Source of the DNA: Brevundimonas sp. UBA5713 | Lineage (GTDB): Bacteria; Pseudomonadota; Alphaproteobacteria; Caulobacterales; Caulobacteraceae | DNA length: 64,000 nucleotides | Reading direction: 5' to 3' | Assembly (NCBI RefSeq): GCF_002419815.1 | Contig: NZ_DIGV01000051.1 | Location: 17,361 to 81,360, forward strand | In this document: positions 51,643 through 60,571 of the stretch, piece after piece | Position numbering within the stretch: the stretch's first letter is position 1 | How the letters are laid out: every line of letters begins with the position of its first letter | Made by a program: the position numbers and the translations under genes | Notes under the pieces: model-generated | Database searches by the model: none | What the model saw: the letters and a program-made list of their open reading frames with translations, nothing else | Told to the model about the DNA's origin: nothing

Positions 51643-52200
51643 TCAGTTCACGAACGGGAACTTGAACTCGGTGAGGAGAGCCTTGGCTTCCTCATCGGTC
51701 TTGGCCGTGGTGCAAACGACGATGTCCATGCCCCACATCTGGTCGATCTGGTCGTAGTTGATCTCCGGGAACACGATGTGCTCCTTCAGACCGGTGGCGT
51801 AGTTGCCACGACCGTCGAACGAGGTGCCCTTAAGGCCACGGAAATCCTTCACGCGCGGCAGCGCGATCGTGATGAACCGGTCCAGGAACTCGTACATTTG
51901 GTCGCCACGCAGGGTGACCTTACCGCCGATGACCATACCTTCACGCAGCTTGAAGCCAGCGATCGAGTTACGGGCCTTGGTGGCAACGGCCTTCTGACCG
52001 GCGATGGCCGTCAGGTCCTTGAGGGCTGCAGTAGCCTTCTTGGAGTCTGCAACGGCTTCACCGATGCCCATGTTCAGGACGATCTTGTCCAGCTTGGGCA
52101 CCTGCATTTCGTTCGTGTAGCCGAACTTTTCCTTCATGACCGAACGGATACGCGAAACGTATTCGGCCTTCAGGCGCGGGGTGTACTTTTCGGTAGCCAT
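51643..52200 (-). CDS. rplE: 50S ribosomal protein L5
   Basis: A 185-residue L5 with YTPRLKAEYVSRIRSVMKEKF and EGMVIGGKVTLRGDQMYEFL. It binds 5S rRNA with L18. It overlaps the rplX stop by 1 nt (TGATG). Confidence 0.97.
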   Translation of the reverse strand: MATEKYTPRLKAEYVSRIRSVMKEKFGYTNEMQVPKLDKIVLNMGIGEAVADSKKATAALKDLTAIAGQKAVATKARNSIAGFKLREGMVIGGKVTLRGDQMYEFLDRFITIALPRVKDFRGLKGTSFDGRGNYATGLKEHIVFPEINYDQIDQMWGMDIVVCTTAKTDEEAKALLTEFKFPFVN

Positions 52201-52508
52201 CAGATGACGTCTCCGGTCGTCTTGGCGAAACGGACCTTTTGGTCACCTTCCACCTTGAAGCCGACGCGGGTTGCCTTGCCGTTAGCGTCGACGATAGCGA
52301 CGTTCGACAGGTGCAGCGAGGCTTCCTTGTTCTTGATGCCGCCTTGCGGATCAGCTTGGGTCGGGCGCGTGTGGCGCTGAACCATGTTGATGCCTTGGAC
52401 GACGACGCGGTTCTCGGCCGGGAGGACCTTGAGCACGGTACCCGTGCGGCCCTTATCCTTGCCGGTCAGGACGACAACGTTGTCGCCCTTTTTGATCTTG
52501 GCAGCCAT
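52200..52508 (-). CDS. rplX: 50S ribosomal protein L24
   Basis: A 102-residue L24 with KIKKGDNVVVLTGKDKGRTG at the N-terminus. L24 starts 50S assembly. It overlaps rplE by 1 nt and follows rplN by 2 nt. Confidence 0.97.
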   Translation of the reverse strand: MAAKIKKGDNVVVLTGKDKGRTGTVLKVLPAENRVVVQGINMVQRHTRPTQADPQGGIKNKEASLHLSNVAIVDANGKATRVGFKVEGDQKVRFAKTTGDVI

Positions 52509-52510
52509 GG

Positions 52511-52879
52511 TTACAGGACCTCCGGAGCCAGCGAGATGATCTTCATGTGGTTCTTGGCGCGAAGCTCGCGCGGAACCGGGCCGAAGATACGGGTGCCAAC
52601 CGGCTCGTTGGACTTGTTGACGATCACGGCAGCCGACTTGTCAAAGCGGATGACCGAACCGTCTTTGCGTTGGATGTCCTTGGCGGTGCGAACGACGATG
52701 GCGCGAACGACATCACCCTTCTTAACGCGACCGCGCGGGATGGCTTCCTTCACAGAGGCGACAATGGTGTCGCCGATCGAGGCGTAGCGGCGCTTAGAGC
52801 CGCCGAGCACCTTGATGCACATGACCCGGCGGGCGCCCGAGTTATCGGCCACTTCCAGGTTAGTTTGCATCTGGATCAT
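52511..52879 (-). CDS. rplN: 50S ribosomal protein L14
   Basis: A 122-residue L14 with MIQMQTNLEVADNSGARRVM. It contacts 16S rRNA in an inter-subunit bridge. The gap to rpsQ is 18 nt. Confidence 0.97.
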   Translation of the reverse strand: MIQMQTNLEVADNSGARRVMCIKVLGGSKRRYASIGDTIVASVKEAIPRGRVKKGDVVRAIVVRTAKDIQRKDGSVIRFDKSAAVIVNKSNEPVGTRIFGPVPRELRAKNHMKIISLAPEVL

Positions 52880-52897
52880 AAGATCAGATCCTTCTGA

Positions 52898-53140
52898 TTA
52901 CGAGGCAGAAGCCGGGGAAAGGACTTCCCAGCGCTTCAGTTTGGACTTGGGGGCGCACTCGACAATACGAGCGACGTCGCCGACCTTGAGGGCATTGGCT
53001 TCGTCGTGCGCGTGATACTTCTTCGAAAGACGAACCGTCTTCTTCAGAACCGGGTGGAGCAGCGTGCGCTCCACCTTAACCACGACGGTCTTGTCGCCCT
53101 TGTCGGACACGACCACGCCTTCGAGAATTCGCTTGGGCAT
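52898..53140 (-). CDS. rpsQ: 30S ribosomal protein S17
   Basis: An 80-residue S17 with MPKRILEGVVVSDKGDKTVVV. The ATG 53140 matches the family start; a longer in-frame start (53218) would add 26 residues overlapping rpmC and unlike S17. Confidence 0.97.
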   Translation of the reverse strand: MPKRILEGVVVSDKGDKTVVVKVERTLLHPVLKKTVRLSKKYHAHDEANALKVGDVARIVECAPKSKLKRWEVLSPASAS

Positions 53141-53150
53141 ATTCGTTTCC

Positions 53151-53345
53151 TTACGAGGCGCGCTTCTCACGCAGAAGCGTGGAGATGCGAGCGATATCTT
53201 TGCGCACTTCACCCACACGGTGGGTTTTTTCCATTTGGCCGGTAGCCGCTTGGAAGCGCAGGTTGAACTGTTCCTTCTTGAGCTTCAGAAGCTCTTCGGC
53301 CAGTTGGTCGACGGTTTGCGACCGGAGATCAGCGATCTTGGTCAT
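53151..53345 (-). CDS. rpmC: 50S ribosomal protein L29
   Basis: A 64-residue L29 with MTKIADLRSQTVDQLAEELL. It lies next to the exit tunnel and docks SRP and trigger factor. The ATG overlaps the rplP stop by 1 nt. Confidence 0.97.
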   Translation of the reverse strand: MTKIADLRSQTVDQLAEELLKLKKEQFNLRFQAATGQMEKTHRVGEVRKDIARISTLLREKRAS

Positions 53346-53782
53346 TATGCGGCTTGCTCCGTAACGATGCCGGCGTCCAGGCGGGTAACCACCTTGGTAC
53401 GGATCGGCAGCTTGGCTGCGCCGAGGCGCAGAGCTTCGCGGGCGATTTCGTCCGAAACGCCATCGATTTCGAACATGATACGGCCCGGAGCAACGCGAGC
53501 TGCCCAGTGGTCGATCGCACCCTTACCTTTACCCATACGGACTTCGGCGGGCTTACCGGTAACCGGCAGGTCCGGGAAGATACGGATCCACACGCGGCCT
53601 TGACGCTTCATGTGGCGGGTAACGGCACGACGGCACGCTTCGATCTGACGAGCAGTGATGCGTTCCGGTTCCATGGCCTTCAGGCCGTAGGAGCCGAAGT
53701 TCAGCGAGAAGCCGCCCTTCGACGAGCCGTGGATACGGCCCTTGAAGGCCTTACGGTATTTGGTCTTTTTAGGTTGCAGCAT
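53345..53782 (-). CDS. rplP: 50S ribosomal protein L16
   Basis: A 145-residue L16 with LQPKKTKYRKAFKGRIHGSS and TARQIEACRRAVTRHMKRQG. It contacts the A-site tRNA and the peptidyl-transferase region. Confidence 0.97.
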   Translation of the reverse strand: MLQPKKTKYRKAFKGRIHGSSKGGFSLNFGSYGLKAMEPERITARQIEACRRAVTRHMKRQGRVWIRIFPDLPVTGKPAEVRMGKGKGAIDHWAARVAPGRIMFEIDGVSDEIAREALRLGAAKLPIRTKVVTRLDAGIVTEQAA

Positions 53783-53789
53783 GGTCTAA

Positions 53790-54539
53790 TCAGCCTTCAC
53801 CACGACCACGACGCGGACCGCGGTCACCGCGGGGGCCACGTTCACGGCCTTCGTTGGACGACGGACCCGAAGCTTCCTGAGCCCAGCGCTTGTCTTGAGC
53901 CATCGGGTCGTGCTCGAGCACTTCACCCTTGAAGACCCAAACCTTCACGCCGATGATGCCGTAGGTCGTCTTGGCTTCATAGAAGCCGTAGTCGATGTCA
54001 GCACGCAGGGTGTGGAGCGGCACGCGACCTTCGCGGTACCATTCCATACGAGCGATTTCCGCACCGCCGAGACGGCCCGAGACGTTGATACGCACGCCCT
54101 TAGCGCCGAGACGCATGGCCGATTGCATCGAACGCTTCATCGCGCGGCGGAAAGCCACACGACGCTCGAGTTGCTGAGCGATGTTTTCAGCGATCAGCTG
54201 GGCGTCGGTTTCCGGCTTGCGGACTTCGACGATGTTCAGGTGAACTTCGCCTTCAGTGCGGGCCGAGATGTCCTTGCGCAGCTTCTCGATGTCAGCGCCC
54301 TTCTTGCCGATCACGACACCCGGACGGGCGGCGTAGATCGTCACGCGGCACTTCTTGTGCGGACGCTCGATGATGATGCGGGCAACGCCAGCAGCCGAAA
54401 GACGCTCTTTCAGCCACGCGCGCAGCTGCAGGTCTTGGTGCAGCAGCTTGGCGTAGTCAGCACCGCCGGCGAACCAGCGGCTGTCCCACGTGCGGTTCAC
54501 GCCAAGGCGCAGACCAATCGGATTGATTTTCTGACCCAT
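53790..54539 (-). CDS. rpsC: 30S ribosomal protein S3
   Basis: A 249-residue S3 with KINPIGLRLGVNRTWDSRW and the KH domain PGVVIGKKGADIEKLR. The C-terminal tail is Arg/Gly-rich (GRERGPRGDRGPRRGRGEG). S3 helps unwind mRNA at the entry site. It overlaps rplV by 1 nt. Confidence 0.97.
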   Translation of the reverse strand: MGQKINPIGLRLGVNRTWDSRWFAGGADYAKLLHQDLQLRAWLKERLSAAGVARIIIERPHKKCRVTIYAARPGVVIGKKGADIEKLRKDISARTEGEVHLNIVEVRKPETDAQLIAENIAQQLERRVAFRRAMKRSMQSAMRLGAKGVRINVSGRLGGAEIARMEWYREGRVPLHTLRADIDYGFYEAKTTYGIIGVKVWVFKGEVLEHDPMAQDKRWAQEASGPSSNEGRERGPRGDRGPRRGRGEG

Positions 54540-54919
54540 TAGGCGGCCTCACCTGCTTCGCGAACCACGATGGTGATTTCGCTGAACGGTTTCAGGATGC
54601 GCGACGAGCGACCACGAGCGCGGCTCGCGAAGCGCTTCATCACCAGGTTCTTGCCAACGTAGGCTTCGGCAACGATCAGGTTGTCGATGTCCAGGTTGTG
54701 GTTGTTCTCGGCATTCGAGATGGCCGAGTACAGTGCCTTGCGAACGTCGATGGCGATGCGCTTGCGGCTGAACTCCAGCTCGTTCAGAGCTTTCTGGACC
54801 GGCAGACCGCGGATCGAAGCGGCCACCAGGTTCAGCTTTTGCGGGCTGATACGAACGTTAACCAGCTTGGCGCGGGCTTCGTTCGTAGCAACACGACGGG
54901 TGTTCTTGGTCTGGGCCAT
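54539..54919 (-). CDS. rplV: 50S ribosomal protein L22
   Basis: A 126-residue L22 with VNVRISPQKLNLVAASIRG and the long beta-hairpin that lines the exit tunnel (ASRARGRSSRILKPFSEI). It lies between rpsS and rpsC. Confidence 0.97.
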   Translation of the reverse strand: MAQTKNTRRVATNEARAKLVNVRISPQKLNLVAASIRGLPVQKALNELEFSRKRIAIDVRKALYSAISNAENNHNLDIDNLIVAEAYVGKNLVMKRFASRARGRSSRILKPFSEITIVVREAGEAA

Positions 54920-54922
54920 GGA

Positions 54923-55201
54923 TTATTTCCTCTTGGCCTTCTTGTCCGCAGCGTGACCCGGGAAGTTACGGGTCGGCGCGAACTCGCCGAACTTCATGCC
55001 AACCATCTCTTCCGAGACGGAGACCGGCACGTGCTTCTGACCGTTGTGGACGCCGAAAGTCAGGCCCACGAACTGCGGCAGAATGGTGGAGCGACGCGAC
55101 CAGGTCTTGATCACATCTTTACGGCCCGACGATTGAGCGGCGTCGGCCTTCTTGAGCAGATACCCGTCGACAAACGGGCCTTTCCAGGAGGAGCGGGCCA
55201 T
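54923..55201 (-). CDS. rpsS: 30S ribosomal protein S19
   Basis: A 92-residue S19 with ARSSWKGPFVDGYLLKKAD and KLGEFAPTR-like ending (GEFAPTRNFPGHAADKK). It binds the 30S head with S13. It lies 3 nt from rplV and 2 nt from rplB. Confidence 0.97.
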   Translation of the reverse strand: MARSSWKGPFVDGYLLKKADAAQSSGRKDVIKTWSRRSTILPQFVGLTFGVHNGQKHVPVSVSEEMVGMKFGEFAPTRNFPGHAADKKAKRK

Positions 55202-55203
55202 TC

Positions 55204-56040
55204 TTAGCGAGCCTTCTTCACGTGACGGCTACGGATAATGTACTTGTCCGTGGCCTTGTTCTTGCGAGTACGGGTACCCTTGGTGTCCTTACCCCACGGC
55301 GTAACCGGAGTACGACCACCCGAGGTACGACCTTCACCACCACCGTGCGGGTGATCGATCGGGTTCATGGCAACACCGCGGACGTGCGGGCGGAAGCCCA
55401 TGTGACGCTTGCGGCCAGCCTTACCGAGGTTCTGGTTCATGTGATCCGGGTTCGACACGGCACCAACGGTGGCCATGCACGAGTCCAGAACCATGCGCAG
55501 TTCACCCGAACCCAGACGGATTTGAGCGTAACCTTGGTCGCGGCCAACCAGCTGGGCATAGGCACCAGCCGAACGAGCCAGCTGAGCACCCTTGCCCGGC
55601 TTCATCTCCACGTTGTGGATGATGGTGCCGACCGGCATCGAGCGCAGCGGCATTGCGTTGCCCGGCTTCACATCGACCTTTTCACCGGCGACGACAGAGT
55701 CGCCAGCCTTCAGGCGTTGCGGAGCGATGATGTAGGTCTTCTCGCCGTCGGCATAGGTCACCAGGGCGATGAAGGCGGTGCGGTTCGGGTCGTATTCCAG
55801 ACGCTCGACAGTACCGATCGCGTCGAACTTGCGACGCTTGAAGTCGATCTTACGGTACAGGGTCTTTGCGCCACCGCCGCGGAAGCGAACGGCAACACGA
55901 CCACCCTGACCACGACCGCCCGACTTGGTCAGGCCTTCGGTCAGCGACTTCTCCGGACGGCCTTTGTGCAGCTCGGAGCGGTCGACCAGCACCAGGGCGC
56001 GGCGGCCCGGCGACGTCGGATTATAATGCTTCAGAGCCAT
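55204..56040 (-). CDS. rplB: 50S ribosomal protein L2
   Basis: A 278-residue L2 with MALKHYNPTSPGRRALVLVD and the conserved C-terminal VRGVAMNPIDHPHGGGEGRT, where His is central for peptidyl transfer. It is fully conserved in length. Confidence 0.98.
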   Translation of the reverse strand: MALKHYNPTSPGRRALVLVDRSELHKGRPEKSLTEGLTKSGGRGQGGRVAVRFRGGGAKTLYRKIDFKRRKFDAIGTVERLEYDPNRTAFIALVTYADGEKTYIIAPQRLKAGDSVVAGEKVDVKPGNAMPLRSMPVGTIIHNVEMKPGKGAQLARSAGAYAQLVGRDQGYAQIRLGSGELRMVLDSCMATVGAVSNPDHMNQNLGKAGRKRHMGFRPHVRGVAMNPIDHPHGGGEGRTSGGRTPVTPWGKDTKGTRTRKNKATDKYIIRSRHVKKAR

Positions 56041-56044
56041 CTGA

Positions 56045-56350
56045 TTAGAGCCCCGTCGTCACGTCGATCGACTGGCCATCAGCCAGCGTCACGATTGCTT
56101 TTTTGATGTCCACGCGACGGCCTTGGATGCCGCGGAAGCGCTTGGTCTTGCCCTTTTGAACCAGGGTGTTGACCTTGAGGACGTTGACTTTGAACAGGGA
56201 TTCAACCGCAGCAGCGATTTCGTCCTTGGTCGCGGTACCGGCTACGCGGAACACAACCTTGTTCTGCTCCGACAGGATCGTGGCCTTCTCGGTGATGATC
56301 GGGCTCAGGATGGTGTCGTAGTGCTTGGCGGTAGGTTGAGCGGCGGCCAT
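56045..56350 (-). CDS. rplW: 50S ribosomal protein L23
   Basis: A 101-residue L23 with LSPIITEKATILSEQNKVVF. It forms part of the exit-tunnel docking site for SecYEG and trigger factor. ATG overlaps the rplD stop by 1 nt. N-terminal Ala-rich stretch is slightly longer than in E. coli. Confidence 0.97.
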   Translation of the reverse strand: MAAAQPTAKHYDTILSPIITEKATILSEQNKVVFRVAGTATKDEIAAAVESLFKVNVLKVNTLVQKGKTKRFRGIQGRRVDIKKAIVTLADGQSIDVTTGL

Positions 56351-56988
56351 TATGCGGCTTCCTTCTCAGCAAAGCGCGCCTCGATCGCCTCAATGGCGGC
56401 CTTGGTCAGCACCAGTTTGTCAGCACGCAGGATGTCATAGACGTTCAGGCCGGCGTTCGGCAGCACGTCGATGTGCGGGATGTTGCGAGCAGCCAGACCG
56501 AAGTTGGCGTCCACTTCCGGACCTGCAATGATCAGAGCCTTGTTCCAGCCCAGCTTGCCGAAGGTGGCGCGCAGGGTGGCGGTCTTGGCTTCCTTGACGG
56601 TCAGGCTGTCTACGACAACCAGATCGCCAGCCTTGACCTTCGAGGACAGGGCGTGACGCAGAGCCAGGGCGCGGACCTTCTTCGGCAGCGAGAAGCCGTG
56701 GTCACGGACAACCGGACCAAAGGCGCGCGAACCGCCGACGAACTGCGGTGCACGGCGCGAACCGTGACGAGCGCCGCCGGTGCCCTTTTGCTTGTACATC
56801 TTCTTACCCGTACGAGAGTTCTCGTTGCGGGTTTGAACCTTGTGCGTGCCAGCGCGACGCTTGGCCAGCTGCCAGGTTACGGTACGGGCCAGCAGGTCGC
56901 CGCGGATGTCGGTGAGGCCGAAGACGGCGTCCGACAGCTCAACGTCGCCAGCAGCCTTGCCGTCGAGTTTGATGACCGAAAGTTTCAT
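56350..56988 (-). CDS. rplD: 50S ribosomal protein L4
   Basis: A 212-residue L4 with MKLSVIKLDGKAAGDVELSD and the tunnel loop GTGGARHGSRRAPQFVGG. In E. coli L4 also represses its own S10 operon; whether that holds here cannot be seen. It overlaps rplC and rplW by 1 nt each. Confidence 0.97.
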   Translation of the reverse strand: MKLSVIKLDGKAAGDVELSDAVFGLTDIRGDLLARTVTWQLAKRRAGTHKVQTRNENSRTGKKMYKQKGTGGARHGSRRAPQFVGGSRAFGPVVRDHGFSLPKKVRALALRHALSSKVKAGDLVVVDSLTVKEAKTATLRATFGKLGWNKALIIAGPEVDANFGLAARNIPHIDVLPNAGLNVYDILRADKLVLTKAAIEAIEARFAEKEAA

Positions 56989-57719
56989 TACGCTTCACCG
57001 CCTTCGTTGGCTTCAACGGCCGGAGCAGCAGCTTCGGCAGCAGCAGCCGACTTCACAGCACCCGGGAACGGGGCTTCAGCCGGACGAGCCTTTTTCACAG
57101 CGTCGGTGACCTTGAGGTAGGTGCCGTCGTGGCCCGGGACAGCGCCCTTGACCAGGATCAGACCACGCTCAGCGTCCACGCGGACGACGGTGAGGTTCTG
57201 TTGGGTGACAACTTCTTGACCCAGACGACCGGCCATCTTCTTACCCGGGAACGTACGGCCCGGATCTTGACGGTTACCAGTCGAACCGTGCGAGCGGTGC
57301 GAGACCGACACGCCGTGGGTGGCACGCAGACCGCCGAAGTTCCAACGCTTCATCGCACCGGCAAAACCTTTACCGATGGTGAGGCCTTGGACGTCGATCT
57401 TCTGACCTGCAACGAAGTGGTCTGCCGACAGTTCGGCACCCACGTCCAGCAGGCCATCCTCGTTCACGCGGAACTCGGTGACGTATGCCTTGGGTTCAAC
57501 TTGAGCCTTCGCGAAAGCTTCGCGTTGCGGCTTGGCCGTATTTTTGGCCTTCTTGGTGCCAGCGCCCAGCTGGAGAGCGACGTAGCCGTCACGCTCCTTG
57601 GTACGTTGGCCGACGACTTGGCAGCCGTCGAGCTGGAGCACAGTGACCGGAACGTGTGCGCCGTCATCGGCGAACACGCGGGTCATCCCCAGCTTCTTGG
57701 CGATCACGCCCGTGCGCAT
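56988..57719 (-). CDS. rplC: 50S ribosomal protein L3 with C-terminal tail
   Basis: A 243-residue L3 with MRTGVIAKKLGMTRVFADDG and THGVSVSHRSHGSTGNRQDP (the methylated Gln region). The acidic/Ala-rich C-terminus (AAEAAAPAVEANEGGEA) makes it longer than E. coli (209). It is the second gene after rpsJ. Confidence 0.97.
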   Translation of the reverse strand: MRTGVIAKKLGMTRVFADDGAHVPVTVLQLDGCQVVGQRTKERDGYVALQLGAGTKKAKNTAKPQREAFAKAQVEPKAYVTEFRVNEDGLLDVGAELSADHFVAGQKIDVQGLTIGKGFAGAMKRWNFGGLRATHGVSVSHRSHGSTGNRQDPGRTFPGKKMAGRLGQEVVTQQNLTVVRVDAERGLILVKGAVPGHDGTYLKVTDAVKKARPAEAPFPGAVKSAAAAEAAAPAVEANEGGEA

Positions 57720-57739
57720 CGGATCCCGCCTCTTCTTTC

Positions 57740-58045
<306 letters not shown>

Positions 58046-58277
58046 ATCGGTTGTTATTCCCATGCGGCCGGAGCCGCGTCCCTGTGAACCATTTCAAAGA
58101 CCGAAGCCTCGGGAGCAAAACCCCCAGGGAACGCAAATCCGCAAAAACGATCGGCCCACGCAGTCCCCTGCCTGAGCCGTAAATTCCCAAGAAGCTGCAA
58201 AAAGAACAGTAACTTAGGTCGTCCCTGCGAACCGCGTCTGCACCCGAAAGTGCACAGCCGGTCCAACAAGAGGGCTG

Positions 58278-58306
58278 CTTATGCCTTTTGATTCCGGATA
58301 CGTCAA
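58278..58306 (-). promoter_or_regulatory. Candidate S10-operon promoter
   Basis: On the minus strand, TTGACG (58306 to 58301) and CATAAG (58283 to 58278) are 17 nt apart. Transcription would start about 225 nt before the rpsJ ATG, leaving a long leader. The -10 matches the CATAAG found before tRNA-Thr. Confidence 0.5.
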
Positions 58307-58767
58307 GCGGCAAATCCCCCGAAATGCTTGGGTTTGAGCCGCATCGCCTTTGGTCGAACATTGTCGTCTTTTGGCCCAGATTGAGCCCGACCGCAGCCTG
58401 CCTTCCCCCGCTTTTCCACAGGGGCAGCAAGCCCCGAAAAACGCCCGCACAGCCGCTTTCTAATTATACGACAGCTCAAAAGCCGGTCGAGTCTCCTCGC
58501 CAGCACTGGTGGCGTTAGGAGTTGATTAAGGCCTATGGCAAGGACGCCAAAAACAAGGCCGAAAGGAACATTTAGCCATTATATCTGCGATATTTGACAC
58601 AGCTTTGCCTGAATGAGTGGCTTTTGCGCAACATCATGTTGCTGCACGGTGCTAGATGACAAGTTCGTTACAGCAGAGCGACGCTTGAACGACTATCTGA
58701 CCGATCCCGCGCCGCCCCCTCCCCCTTCTTGGGGTGGTCGCGCTAAGTCTCTCAAAGGACAACAAAA
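58307..58767. other. Gene-free stretch between the S10 promoter and the outer-membrane gene
   Basis: About 460 nt without a convincing frame. It holds the leader and promoter of the rightward outer-membrane gene: AAAGGACAACAAAA lies right before ATG 58768, and a TTGACA (58594-58599) lies 168 nt upstream with only a weak -10. Base composition is similar to the flanks. Short frames here lack ribosome sites. Confidence 0.6.
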
Positions 58768-59499
58768 ATGAAGACCGTGTTTTTCGCTTCGGCCGCTGCT
58801 GCCGCTCTGATCGCCGCTCCGGCTTTCGCTCAAGACACTGCCGGTTCGGTTGGCGTGTCCTACCAGCACTCGGACACCGACATCGGTGCCGTGAAGGGCA
58901 TTGAACAAGACACCTTCGCCATCGACGGCGTTGTGGCCACCCCGATCTTCGGTGACTGGACCGTCACCGGCGCTGCAGCCACCACCTATTCGGACGGCGA
59001 CGCTTTCGCCAAGGGCGAAACCACCCTGTCGGGTTCGGCTGCCCTGACCAAGGTCATCGGCACCTACCGCGTGGGCGGCTTCTACGCTGCTGAAGAGTTC
59101 CAAGGTTCGACCCTGAACACCTTCGGCGCTGTGGCCCAGAAGTATTTCGACAAGGCCACCGTCACCGGTACCGCTTCGTACGGCTCGGTCTATGACGCTG
59201 ACATCTGGTCGGTGAAGGCTGACGTGGCTTACTACGCAACCGACGCTCTGCGCCTGAACGCTGGCGTTGGCTACAGCAACAACGAAGACGCCATCGGCTA
59301 CGACGCCGACATCGTCGAACTGAACGTGGGTGCAGAATACCAGTTCGCCGCATCGCCGTACTCGGTGTTCGCTGGCTACACCTACGCTGACTCGGACGAT
59401 CTGGCTGTTGAAGCCAACGCGATCAAGGTCGGCGTCCGCTACAACTTCGGCGGCAACCTGCAAGCTCGCGACCGCGCTGGCGCTGGTCTGGGCCTGTAA
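58768..59499 (+). CDS. Outer-membrane beta-barrel protein (porin-like)
   Basis: This 243-residue protein has a Sec signal peptide (MKTVFFASAAAAALIAAPAFA, residues 1-21). The mature part consists of regularly spaced amphipathic strands rich in Gly, Ala, Thr, Tyr, Val and Asp, such as GVGYSNNEDAIGYDADIVEL, and ends close to KVGVRYNFGG. The codon use is strongly biased to C-ending codons like the ribosomal genes, suggesting high expression. Substrate is unknown. A terminator follows at 59532. It stands first in the block between rpsJ and tuf. Confidence 0.85.
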   Translation: MKTVFFASAAAAALIAAPAFAQDTAGSVGVSYQHSDTDIGAVKGIEQDTFAIDGVVATPIFGDWTVTGAAATTYSDGDAFAKGETTLSGSAALTKVIGTYRVGGFYAAEEFQGSTLNTFGAVAQKYFDKATVTGTASYGSVYDADIWSVKADVAYYATDALRLNAGVGYSNNEDAIGYDADIVELNVGAEYQFAASPYSVFAGYTYADSDDLAVEANAIKVGVRYNFGGNLQARDRAGAGLGL

Positions 59500-59531
59500 G
59501 ACCCGTACAGTCCAAACCGACTGATACAAAG

Positions 59532-59566
59532 AGGCCCCGTCGGAGCGATCCGGCGGGGCTTATTTT
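59532..59566 (+). terminator. Terminator of the outer-membrane gene
   Basis: GCCCCG (59534-59539) pairs with CGGGGC (59554-59559), extended by CGG/CCG, then TTATTTTA. Confidence 0.8.
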
Positions 59567-59579
59567 AGGGTCTGGCAAG

Positions 59580-60461
59580 TCAGTCGTTGACCGTGATACG
59601 GCCCACGCCCACGACAGTCCGGCTGATATTGCCCGTGACGCGGTCGACGCGGATATTACCCGCCCCCATGATGCGGGCATTCAGGTCACCGACGCTCCCA
59701 CCAGCTTCGATATTGCCGCTACCCATAATGCGGGCGTCCATGGTCGGAATATTACCGTCCTCGATCTTCACATTGCCCGAGCCGCTGACAGTGACCTTTA
59801 CCGGACCTGACGCACGGCGCACGTCGATGTTGCCGGAGCCGCCGATAGCGACGTCCAACTGCTCGACATGACCTGCCTTCACGCGGCCCGATCCGCCGAT
59901 GTTCACATCCATGCGTCGCGCGCGGCCTGTCCAGACATTGCCAGATCCGCCTATAGCGACGCGAACGCGGTCCTCGGTATTGGCCACCACCCATGAGCCG
60001 CAGCCGCCAAAGCCGATGTCCACGTTCTCGGCCCCGCGTGCCACCGTGCCGTGAACGGCCCCCGAGGTGCGAATGCGTGCATTGCGCGGCCCGGAGATCA
60101 CGATCAGCGGTGCATCTTCCATGTTCAGCGCACCCACACCGGGCAGATTTGCTGACGCCCCCTGCCCGGGGCTAGCCGGCGGCGTATCGGCATTGGCGTT
60201 ACGGCACCGGTTAATACGAGCATTGCGATTACCCGACAGACCGCCATTGATGCGCAGGTCGCTCCCACTTCGCTCTATACGCAGACGCGGCAAGTTGGCG
60301 GCACCGTCTCCAGTAATGGCCACGTCAAAGTCGGAGCGGTCCTCCGGCCGATAGATAACGCGGGCTGCCGCGTCCTCGATGTGGACGGTCTGGGCCGAGG
60401 CCACAGAGGCAAAGCCCATTACCGCCGCCGAAACTGCCAGTACCGTAATCTTGGCGTTCAT
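59580..60461 (-). CDS. GIN-domain (DUF2807) secreted protein
   Basis: A 293-residue protein with a signal peptide (residues 1-23, ending SVASAQ). The mature part is made of short repeats such as VAIGGSGNVWTG, VNIGGSGRVKAG, VSGSGNVKIEDG, ARIMGSGNIEAGG, each a beta-strand pair with an invariant Gly-Ser-Gly. This is the head GIN/DUF2807 beta-helix fold, which is periplasmic or surface-located in many bacteria. Function is unknown. It converges with the outer-membrane protein gene. Confidence 0.88.
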   Translation of the reverse strand: MNAKITVLAVSAAVMGFASVASAQTVHIEDAAARVIYRPEDRSDFDVAITGDGAANLPRLRIERSGSDLRINGGLSGNRNARINRCRNANADTPPASPGQGASANLPGVGALNMEDAPLIVISGPRNARIRTSGAVHGTVARGAENVDIGFGGCGSWVVANTEDRVRVAIGGSGNVWTGRARRMDVNIGGSGRVKAGHVEQLDVAIGGSGNIDVRRASGPVKVTVSGSGNVKIEDGNIPTMDARIMGSGNIEAGGSVGDLNARIMGAGNIRVDRVTGNISRTVVGVGRITVND

Positions 60462-60571
60462 TTGCCTGTCTCCAGTGGGGCCCTGTGGGGCCGTTTCCTG
60501 AGAACAGGGTGCGTTCGCGTATCGGCAAAGTCAGTTTAAATCGAGGTCATGAACTCGAATTAACCCACGCC

